Shown piece after piece: positions 6,366-12,942 of a DNA stretch of 13,738 bases. Within the stretch, counting starts at the first letter, position 1, and each line of letters begins with the position of its first letter. The notes beneath the pieces were generated by a model. It saw only the letters and a program-made list of their open reading frames with translations, had not been told where the DNA came from and did no database searches. Source of the stretch: JACQAI01 sp035507915 (lineage in GTDB: Bacteria; Pseudomonadota; Alphaproteobacteria; Elsterales; Elsteraceae); assembly GCA_035507915.1 (NCBI GenBank), contig DATJNS010000084.1, positions 1 through 13,738 on the forward strand, given 5' to 3'. Made by a program: the position numbers and the translations under genes.

Positions 6366-7961
6366 TCAGCGCGGTGGCGCGGCGCCGCGGGTCGGCCGCG
6401 CCTCGACCGCGCCGGCGACGATCTGGGCGATCAGGGCGTTGCCCCTCGCCGTCATGTGGCCGTACCAGCCCGGCCGTTCGTTCATGTTGTAGAGCGTCTT
6501 GAATGCAGCGGGATCGCGCCGCTGAAATGCGCGAAGCGGCTGCCAGGTGTCGGTCGTGTTGATCCCCGTTTGGCGCGCGCACGCCAGCACGCGTCGGGCA
6601 TATACCGGCTCGTCGTCCGGTCCGGCGACCGAGTCGCCGCCATGCTGCATCACGAAATGGAGCGCGATCCGTTTCGCGTCGGTCTCGCCCTTGAGACGCT
6701 CGAGCAATAGACACGAGACGTCGACAACGTTGGTGACGATCTCGCGGTATCCGCCGCCCGTCCATCGTTCGTAATTTCCCGAGACGCGAATGACGTAGAC
6801 CGCGAGGTGCGAGCGCCCGAGCAACGCGCGCAGCCAGCCGCCCGAGGCGGACCGGTCGGCGTCGCGCGGCACCGGAACGTTGTGCGAGACGAGGACGTGG
6901 CCGTCGGTGGTGAAATAGGGCTTGCTGCCGCCCCCGTAGGTTGCGTAAGCCGCGCGCAGGATGTCGTCCGCGAGAAAGGAGACGATGATCTCGCGGGGCT
7001 CGAGCGGCGCGATCAGGGTCTCGGCGCGAAGCACGATCTGATCGGCGGCCCAGCCGCCGGAGGCGGCGTTGACGACGGGTTCGCCGAGGGTCGCCTCGAG
7101 CTGGGCCGGCCAGGTCTCCCAATTGCTGACGCCCGACCCGGCCGTGAACGAATCGCCGACCGCGAGGATCGCGTGACGGGGCACGGGCGCGATCGCATGG
7201 CTGTTCATGCGCACGCCGAATTCGCCGGTGCTGAAGGTTCCGCCGGGGTCGGGCCTCTGGTCGTCCGCCTGCACCCAGCCGAGCAGGGCGTCATAGCGGA
7301 CGAGCGACGAACGGGCGAGCGGATCGGGCGGCGGTGCCAGGAGATCGGTCGTCGAGAGCAGCGGGGCGCCCTCCATGAGGCGCGTCGCGGCTTCGAGGAC
7401 GATCAGGGTCGACAGGATCGCGACCAGGCTTAGCGTCAGATTTGCAACCGGGCCGCATGCCCGCTGCCAGCCAAGGCGAGCGATCGAGCGCAGCAGCTCG
7501 GGACCCGTCGCATCGCGTGGAACGCCGGTCGTGATCGCGCGGGCGACGCCGACCCAGCACCACACGGCGGCGAACGATAGCGCGCCGGAGAACAGGCCCG
7601 CGCGGGTCGCGGCGAGCTCCCAGTCGCGATGCGGGAACTCGAAGGCGCCGGTCAGGGGATGCCGGAGCAGGACGCCGATCGCGACCATCGAGGCGCCGGC
7701 GCCGAAGATCGCGAGGCGCCTGGGTGCCCGAGAGGCGTGCGCGGCGCGAGCCACGACGCGCCACAGCGCCCACAGGAACGCCGCTTCGCTCGCCGCCACG
7801 ATGGCGAGCGATCGCGGCCCCAGTCCGCGCATCAGAAACAGGTCGGGCGCGCGGCCGGTCAGCGCGTAGCCGGCGACGAGCAGGCCGATCATGCCGATCG
7901 GCAACGCGAGGCCGTCGAGGCGGCGCGTAATCGATCCGCGGTGGCCGCTAGTCTGGCCCAC
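6366..7961 (-). CDS. Membrane protein with C-terminal SGNH/GDSL hydrolase-like domain
   Basis: A 531-residue protein. Five hydrophobic segments fill the N-terminal part (about 18-34, 51-71, 82-99, 120-143, 168-194), followed by a probably extracytoplasmic domain. That domain carries AVGDSFTAGSG (267-277; Ser271 as candidate nucleophile), NAASGGWAADQ (298-308) resembling block II, and GHMTARGNALIAQ (501-513) resembling block V with His502. The Asp usually three residues before this His is absent (Trp499), so the catalytic set may be rearranged or lost. Related proteins attach or remove acyl groups on cell-surface glycans, and that is the likely theme here. GTG 7961 is chosen because GGAG lies 7 bases upstream; it overlaps the stop region of the preceding gene by 14 bp. 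It is the last gene of the minus-strand operon, 12 bp from the convergent carbamoyltransferase stop. Confidence 0.8.
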   Translation of the reverse strand: MGQTSGHRGSITRRLDGLALPIGMIGLLVAGYALTGRAPDLFLMRGLGPRSLAIVAASEAAFLWALWRVVARAAHASRAPRRLAIFGAGASMVAIGVLLRHPLTGAFEFPHRDWELAATRAGLFSGALSFAAVWCWVGVARAITTGVPRDATGPELLRSIARLGWQRACGPVANLTLSLVAILSTLIVLEAATRLMEGAPLLSTTDLLAPPPDPLARSSLVRYDALLGWVQADDQRPDPGGTFSTGEFGVRMNSHAIAPVPRHAILAVGDSFTAGSGVSNWETWPAQLEATLGEPVVNAASGGWAADQIVLRAETLIAPLEPREIIVSFLADDILRAAYATYGGGSKPYFTTDGHVLVSHNVPVPRDADRSASGGWLRALLGRSHLAVYVIRVSGNYERWTGGGYREIVTNVVDVSCLLLERLKGETDAKRIALHFVMQHGGDSVAGPDDEPVYARRVLACARQTGINTTDTWQPLRAFQRRDPAAFKTLYNMNERPGWYGHMTARGNALIAQIVAGAVEARPTRGAAPPR

Positions 7962-8727
7962 GCTCGGACTCCGCCCCAGCCTTTGCCAGGATCTCGGTCA
8001 CGCGTCCGAGGTGCGCGTTGTGCTTCACCGCCTGCGAAGCCAGGTTGTGGTCGGACCAGATCGCGCGTTCGGCCCACAGCGCGGCCTCGCGGATCCTGCC
8101 CTGGCGCCACAGCAGCAGCGCGACGCGGCGCGCGATCACGCCGCGTCCCGCCACGGTCACGAGGCGCTGGTAGAGATTCAGCGCTGTTTCGAGGTCGCCC
8201 GACAGTTCCGCATCGCGACCGACGATCTCGCCCGACCTGACCAGCGCTTCGCGGAAATACACGTTCCGACGCGCCCGCCGCCACAGGGCGTCGTCGGACA
8301 GCAGTGCCCGGAACGTCTCGAGCGCCGGTGCGGTCGTGCCGGACTGGAACAGGTTCCAGGCGGCCTCGAAGCGAACCAACACCGAGCCCTGGTGCCGCGC
8401 CCGCTCCGGATCGACGTCGCCAAAGAGATCTTGGCGCGTGCGCGTCAGGATTCGCATGACCGGCGCGGCACCCGGATCGATGCCGAGCCGGGCATAGAAG
8501 TCGGCGGTCACCGCACGGACCGCATCGACGACGTTGAGCGCCGCCAGCTTGTCGTAGAGCGCGCGGTCTGGCAGGCGCGGCAAGGCCTCCACCAGCCGGT
8601 GCTCGTGGTAGATCAGCCGAGGCTTTCCCATCAGCTGTCGGTAGAGGTTCAACGCGAACACCGACAGCCGGCCCACCACCGGAATCCGGGTCATCATGTG
8701 ATACAGGCTGAAGATGAGCCGTTTCAT
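7948..8727 (-). CDS. Helical TPR-like protein of unknown function
   Basis: A 259-residue protein I do not recognise. The N-terminus has a basic and hydrophobic stretch (MKRLIFSLYHMMTRIP, then VGRLSVFALNLYRQL) that could be a membrane-associated helix. The C-terminal ~130 residues are almost all helix with TPR-like spacing: AAWNLFQSGTTAPALETFRALL, then DLETALNLYQRLV, then VALLLWRQGRIREAALWAERAI. The frame is open far upstream, but the translation there is low-complexity Arg/Ala/Gly and lies antisense in frame to a real gene. ATG 8727 is the start because its ATGA overlaps the TGA of the preceding gene. The position between a glycosyltransferase-like gene and an SGNH membrane protein suggests a partner or scaffold role in glycan modification; the function is not known. 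Confidence 0.7.
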   Translation of the reverse strand: MKRLIFSLYHMMTRIPVVGRLSVFALNLYRQLMGKPRLIYHEHRLVEALPRLPDRALYDKLAALNVVDAVRAVTADFYARLGIDPGAAPVMRILTRTRQDLFGDVDPERARHQGSVLVRFEAAWNLFQSGTTAPALETFRALLSDDALWRRARRNVYFREALVRSGEIVGRDAELSGDLETALNLYQRLVTVAGRGVIARRVALLLWRQGRIREAALWAERAIWSDHNLASQAVKHNAHLGRVTEILAKAGAESERGPD

Positions 8728-10280
8728 GGCTGGGGTCGCGTGCCTCCGAGCAGAACGGCCGTGGCGGCGAGGCTCGCCGCGGACGCGTGGTCGGACGACC
8801 GACCCGCGTCGATTGCCTGGGCCGGCGGATGCAGGTCGTGGCGCAGCCGATCGACGAGTTGCTCGGGTCCGGCGTAATCCATCTCCGCGTAATACACCAG
8901 CAAGTCGGCGGTCAGCTGCTTGCCTTCGGACTTCAGCCTGCCGGTAACCGTTCCCGTCATGCCGCGCTTCAATCGCGGCTCGAAGATGCGCATGCGTCCG
9001 CCCTCCGCCGGGTGCGTCAGCAGGGCGAAGCAGCGGCCCTCGGCGAGCCGCATGTGGCCGGGCAGCACGTGGAGCAGGAGGAAGCGTGCCAGCACGTCCT
9101 GCGCGCGCGGCGCGCGGTCGATCGCCTTGACGACCGCCTCGAACTGGCGATTGTCGACAGGGAGCAGCAGCGTCACCCTGGGGCCGATGCGGGCGAGGCG
9201 CTGTCGCAAGCCCGGCAGGCACGCCGCCAGCGCGATGCATTGGCGGACGACCTCCGGGCAGTCCCGCGCCGTGGTGATGTAGAGCCGGAAGGCGGTCTCG
9301 GCATAGCTCAGCAGGCGATTGGCGGCGCGGGCGCGCGGATGGGCTCGCGCGGCGCGGTGCTGCGCCGACGCTCGACCGTCGCGCAGCTCGATCACCGCTT
9401 CGGTGTCGGCGTAATCCACGTTGCCCGGCTCTCGGTGATCCGCCGCCCAGCTGGCGAGGTTGACGGTCCGGGAATAGCCGAGCGACAGGGTCGGCCAATG
9501 CAGGTACTGATCGAAGTACTTGAACGTCGGCTCGCAGCCGACCCCGAGGATCTCCAGGAACTCGTGGCGTCCCCCATCCGCCAGGGGATTGAAGGTGTAG
9601 GACAGGTGCGGGTTGTCGCTTCGCACCGCCATCGAATGGCTCGCGACGTGGCTCAGCGCCAGACGGTCCATGCGCGTGGCGACGAAGAATTCCGGGTGCG
9701 TGACGAAGAAGCGCGCGGCGAAATCGCCGATGGCATGCTTGGGGTGGAGGAAATCGACGACCACGTTCGCCATCGCGACGCCGTCGAGCTCGAGTGCGCC
9801 GTCGGCGTTGAAGCAGGTGTCGAACCGGCGCGTCACCAGCTCCTGACAGACCTCAGGCACGGGATAGTAGACGATGTCCGAGCGCTCGAGCGCGGCGGCG
9901 ACGCGGGTGAAGCAGTCCTTCACATAGACGCAGTCGGGGATGAGGAGCAGGAAGCCGTCGAACTCGTCGGCGTAGCTCAGAACCGCGTGATGCCACGGTT
10001 CCCAGTGGCTCGAGGCGGGGCCCTGACCGACCCCGTCGAGATAGACCGGGCGGATCTCGGCAAATCGAGAGACCTGCTCGACGCGCGGCGAGCGCTTCAG
10101 GCCCTCGAAGGTCGGCCTGTCCGTGTACAAGAGGATCGAGACGTCGTAGCGCGCCGCGAGGCCGGGCAGGTTGCCGGCGGTCAGCAGACTGGGGATGCAG
10201 TAATGCTCGAAGAAATACGTGAAGCGTTGCCCCCAGAAGGTGCAGATCAACGCGAGCTTCTTCGGCTCCTTCGCGCGCAT
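8724..10280 (-). CDS. Glycosyltransferase-like protein fused to a fasciclin (FAS1)-like domain
   Basis: A 518-residue protein. Residues ~7-300 are homologous by eye to the N-terminal half of the plus-strand protein at 2013-3824 (TFWGQRF, AGNLPGLAARY at 35-45, DGFLLLIPDCVY at 108-119, THPEFFVATRMD at 194-205, NPLAD at 231-235, NLASWAADHREPGN at 274-287). This may be a GT-A-like sugar-transfer domain; the donor is unknown. Residues ~342-470 resemble a FAS1 domain: PRVTLLLPVDNRQFEAV (367-383), then LARFLLLHVLPGHMRL (397-412), matching the family's FAPTDxAF and LLxYHVVPG. No signal peptide is present, so a cytoplasmic location is likely, which is unusual for FAS1. The start ATG directly follows the TGA of the preceding gene, with GGGAG 9 bases upstream of it. 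The assignment to glycan assembly rests on context. Confidence 0.8.
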   Translation of the reverse strand: MRAKEPKKLALICTFWGQRFTYFFEHYCIPSLLTAGNLPGLAARYDVSILLYTDRPTFEGLKRSPRVEQVSRFAEIRPVYLDGVGQGPASSHWEPWHHAVLSYADEFDGFLLLIPDCVYVKDCFTRVAAALERSDIVYYPVPEVCQELVTRRFDTCFNADGALELDGVAMANVVVDFLHPKHAIGDFAARFFVTHPEFFVATRMDRLALSHVASHSMAVRSDNPHLSYTFNPLADGGRHEFLEILGVGCEPTFKYFDQYLHWPTLSLGYSRTVNLASWAADHREPGNVDYADTEAVIELRDGRASAQHRAARAHPRARAANRLLSYAETAFRLYITTARDCPEVVRQCIALAACLPGLRQRLARIGPRVTLLLPVDNRQFEAVVKAIDRAPRAQDVLARFLLLHVLPGHMRLAEGRCFALLTHPAEGGRMRIFEPRLKRGMTGTVTGRLKSEGKQLTADLLVYYAEMDYAGPEQLVDRLRHDLHPPAQAIDAGRSSDHASAASLAATAVLLGGTRPQP

Positions 10281-11183
10281 TCAGGGGCGCTCCCGGCCGC
10301 GCCACCAGGCCACGGTCTCCGCGAGTCCCGCCTCGAGGTCGTATCGCGGCCGGAAACCGAGAGCGGTCAAGCGGTCGACCGCGCCGACCAGCTCGACCGG
10401 GTCGCCAGCCGGGACCGGGCGCGCGCCATAGTCGATCAGTTCGGCGCGTCCGGTCAGCGCGCCGATCCGGGCGACGATGTCGCGCACCGGGACGACGGTT
10501 CCCGAAGCGACGTTGAGCGGTCCCTCGAACGCACCGTCGAGCAGCGCTACGAGCGCGCGCGCCACATCCTCGACGTGGAGGAAGTCGCGTCGCTGCGTGC
10601 CTTCCGATACGGCGACGCGACGGCCAGCCAACAATCCCGCGATGACGTCCGAAACCAGCCGGCCGGACGCCTCATGCGGGCCGTAGAGGAAGAACAGGCG
10701 GCCCCACGCCCACGACAGGCCGAGCCGTGCGGCGACCTGCTCGATGCAAGCGCGCACCGCGTTCTTGGCGGTGCCGTAAAGCGAATGCGGCGTGCAGGGC
10801 GTCGTCGTCTCGGCGAGCCGGGCATGCGACCAGTCGTACTCGGCGCAGCTGCCGGCTGCCGCCAACCGCCGTCCGCCGTGCGCCGCGAAGCCTCGGACGA
10901 GGCGCAGGGTCGCCGCCGCCCAGTCGAGGTTCTCGGGCGCCGACCAGAAGCTGCCCGGGACGGCATACCAGGCGAGATGCAGGAGATGGCTTGGGCGCAC
11001 CTCGGCGAGCAATGCGCCGACTGCCCGATCGTCGAGCAGGTCGCAAGCGTGCCACCGCACCTCGGCGGTCGCGGCAATCGCGCCGCGCGCGACGGCATGA
11101 ACCTCGTAACCGCGCTCGATCAGCAGGGGCAAGCTGTGCCGCCCGACGAAGCCGCTCGCCCCCGTCACCAGCACGCGCTTCAC
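10281..11183 (-). CDS. NAD(P)-dependent epimerase/dehydratase (extended SDR), probable nucleotide-sugar 4-ketoreductase
   Basis: A 300-residue extended short-chain dehydrogenase. Seen: the nucleotide-binding TGASGFVGRH (7-16), the acidic CDLLDD (47-52), AAAGSCAEYDW (108-118), the catalytic YGTAK (136-140) and RRDFLHVEDVARAL (198-211), all standard for nucleotide-sugar SDRs. The SCAEYDW segment is like that of enzymes that reduce CDP- or dTDP-4-keto-6-deoxy sugars. Together with the CDP-glucose dehydratase, C-methyltransferase and cupin epimerase upstream, the likely job is the final reduction at C4 to give the finished CDP-sugar. Substrate and stereochemistry cannot be read from the sequence. 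GTG 11183 is chosen because its GTGA overlaps the stop of the preceding gene and the Rossmann motif begins right after it; the open frame further upstream lies inside that gene. Confidence 0.88.
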   Translation of the reverse strand: MKRVLVTGASGFVGRHSLPLLIERGYEVHAVARGAIAATAEVRWHACDLLDDRAVGALLAEVRPSHLLHLAWYAVPGSFWSAPENLDWAAATLRLVRGFAAHGGRRLAAAGSCAEYDWSHARLAETTTPCTPHSLYGTAKNAVRACIEQVAARLGLSWAWGRLFFLYGPHEASGRLVSDVIAGLLAGRRVAVSEGTQRRDFLHVEDVARALVALLDGAFEGPLNVASGTVVPVRDIVARIGALTGRAELIDYGARPVPAGDPVELVGAVDRLTALGFRPRYDLEAGLAETVAWWRGRERP

Positions 11184-11710
11184 GGGCGGTAGTCCGCGTA
11201 GCTCGCGTCGCGCTCGGACATGAACGGGTCGGCGATCGGCCAGGCGATCGCGAAGGCCGGGTCGTTCCAGCGCACGCCGCGCGCCAGCTCGGCCGCGTAG
11301 GGTTCGGCCATCTGGTAGAGGATTTCGGTATCGTCGACCAGGCTCTGAAAACCGTGCGCGAAACCGGGCGGCACGTAGAGGGCGCGTCGATTGTCCTGCG
11401 TCAGCTCGACGGCGAACCAGCGGCAATGGGTCGGCGAGTCGCGGCGCAGGTCGACGATGACGTCGTGGATCGCGCCGTGCGTGCAGCGCACCAGCTTGGG
11501 CTCCTCGCGCGGCGCCGCCTGGAAATGCATGCCGCGCAGCGTGCCGCGGCGAATGTTGTACGAGACGCTCGCCTGGACGAACTCGCCGGGCAGGCCGGCG
11601 GCGCGAAATTCGTTCCGGCAGAAGGTGCGCGCGAACAGGCCGCGCTCGTCGCGCCGGGGCTCGATGTCGATCACGAAGGCGCCGGTGAGCGGCGTGGCGG
11701 CGAAGCGCAT
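11180..11710 (-). CDS. RmlC-like cupin sugar 3,5- (or 5-) epimerase
   Basis: A 176-residue protein of the dTDP-4-dehydrorhamnose 3,5-epimerase family, with normal length. Seen: DERGLFARTF (21-30), RGTLRGMHFQ (55-64) with the catalytic His62, KLVRC (72-76) with Lys72, VPPGFAHGFQSL (113-124), Tyr132 and Tyr138, VRWNDP (146-151) and SERDA (165-169) with Asp168. These match, with about a one-residue shift, the His/Lys/Tyr/Asp set of Salmonella RmlC, so the protein looks active. Lying between a C-methyltransferase and an SDR in a run headed by CDP-glucose 4,6-dehydratase, its substrate is more likely a CDP-4-keto-6-deoxyhexose than the dTDP form (inference). If C3 is methylated first, it may act at C5 alone. 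ATG 11710 shares its A with the TGA of the preceding gene (TGATG); a TTG one codon upstream is less likely. Confidence 0.9.
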   Translation of the reverse strand: MRFAATPLTGAFVIDIEPRRDERGLFARTFCRNEFRAAGLPGEFVQASVSYNIRRGTLRGMHFQAAPREEPKLVRCTHGAIHDVIVDLRRDSPTHCRWFAVELTQDNRRALYVPPGFAHGFQSLVDDTEILYQMAEPYAAELARGVRWNDPAFAIAWPIADPFMSERDASYADYRP

Positions 11711-12942
11711 CAAATCACCCGGACGCGTGGGATCGGCGTCACGAAGCGACCGCCCCAGCCGCGCACCGCCGCCATCTGCTCGACGATTTCGCGCTCGAGA
11801 TTCCAGGGCAGGATGAAGACGTAATCGGGCTTGCGCCGCAGGATCTCATCGGGATCGCGCACCGGAATGTGCGTCCCGGGCAGGAACAGGCCCTGCTTGT
11901 GTGGGCTGCGGTCGACCGTGCACGCCATCAGCTCTGGGCCGATGCCGCAGTAGTTCAGGAGCGTGTTGCCCTTGGCCGGCGCGCCGTAGCCGATCACCAG
12001 CTTGCCGGCGCGGCTGGCCTCGACGAAGAACGCGAGCACGCTGATCTTGGTCTCGACGATTCGGGCGGCGAACGCACGGTAGGTGTCGAGCCGGTCCAGC
12101 CCGGCGCTGCGCTCGCGCGCGAGCAATGCAGCGACGGCGGGCGCTTCAGGCAGATCGGCGCGATCGGCATGCGTGGCGAAGATGCGGAGCGACCCGCCAT
12201 GCGTCGGCAGCTCGTGCACGTCGAAGACGCGCAGCTCGTGGCGCCGCAGCACGGCGATCGCCGCCATCAGCGAGAAGTAATAGAAGTGCTCGTGATAGAT
12301 CGTGTCGAACTGCGACTGCTCGATCAGGTTGAGGAGGTGAGGGACCTCGATGGTCAGCACGCCGCCGGGCGCCAGAAGGCGCTTCAATCCGCGCACGAAG
12401 TCGTTGATGGTCGGCACGTGCGCGAGCACGTTGTTGGCGACGATCAGGTCGGCGGCGGGTCCTTGCGCGCGCAGCTCGTCCGCCAGCGCGCTGCCGAAGA
12501 ACGCGACTCGCGTCGGCACGCCGCGATCGATTGCGACGCGCGCGACGTTCGCGGCCGGCTCGATGCCGAGCACCGGGACGCCGCGGGCGCGGAAATACTG
12601 CAGCAGGTAGCCGTCGTTGCTGGCGATCTCGACCACGTGGGAGCTCGCATCGAGCCCGAAGCGCGCGATCACGTCGGCCGTGTAGGCCTCGGCATGCTTG
12701 AGCCAGGTGTCGGAGAACGACGAGAAATACACGTAGTCCGAGAAGATGCCCTCGGGTGCTTCGAAATGGCTCAGCTGGACCAGGAAGCACCGGTCGCACA
12801 CGAACGCGCTCAACGGAAAGAACGGTTCCATGGCGGTCAGCCGTTGGGCGCTGAGGAAGGCATTGGCGAGCGGCGACATGCCGAGGTCGGCGACGCAGAC
12901 CTCGAGCGGGCCGCTGCAGAAACGGCACGTTCGCGCGCTCAC
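11710..12942 (-). CDS. SAM-dependent sugar C-methyltransferase (TylCIII/TcaB9 type)
   Basis: A 410-residue enzyme with the full three-part layout of nucleotide-sugar C-methyltransferases. It has an N-terminal zinc-binding part with paired cysteines (Cys6/Cys9 and Cys49/Cys52). The SAM domain begins with VVEIASNDGYLLQYF (103-117), with GIEPAANVA (126-134) as the next acidic motif. The catalytic segment is YHEHFYYFS (216-224), then THGGSLRIF (247-255). The C-terminal domain contains GYGAPAKGNTLLNYCG (318-333). In TcaB9 the Tyr-x-Glu-His cluster holds the base that deprotonates C3 of a 4-keto sugar, and it is intact here (Tyr216, Glu218, His219). The likely substrate is the CDP-4-keto-6-deoxyglucose made by the preceding gene product, giving a 3-C-methyl sugar. 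GTG 12942 has GGGAG 9 bases upstream and its GTGA overlaps the previous stop. Confidence 0.92.
   Translation of the reverse strand: MSARTCRFCSGPLEVCVADLGMSPLANAFLSAQRLTAMEPFFPLSAFVCDRCFLVQLSHFEAPEGIFSDYVYFSSFSDTWLKHAEAYTADVIARFGLDASSHVVEIASNDGYLLQYFRARGVPVLGIEPAANVARVAIDRGVPTRVAFFGSALADELRAQGPAADLIVANNVLAHVPTINDFVRGLKRLLAPGGVLTIEVPHLLNLIEQSQFDTIYHEHFYYFSLMAAIAVLRRHELRVFDVHELPTHGGSLRIFATHADRADLPEAPAVAALLARERSAGLDRLDTYRAFAARIVETKISVLAFFVEASRAGKLVIGYGAPAKGNTLLNYCGIGPELMACTVDRSPHKQGLFLPGTHIPVRDPDEILRRKPDYVFILPWNLEREIVEQMAAVRGWGGRFVTPIPRVRVI

Noticed and set aside
6378..6389. 12-bp perfect palindrome CGCGGCGCCGCG near the convergent operon ends, as a terminator
   Set aside because: It lies inside the 3' coding end of the SGNH gene, has no loop and no T-tract on either strand, and is expected in GC-rich DNA.
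7948..9498. A 516-codon reading frame extending the TPR-like gene upstream
   Set aside because: The extra ~257 residues are low-complexity Arg/Ala/Pro/Gly, lie out of frame inside the 518-residue gene, and lack any motif; ATG 8727 with its ATGA overlap is the better start.
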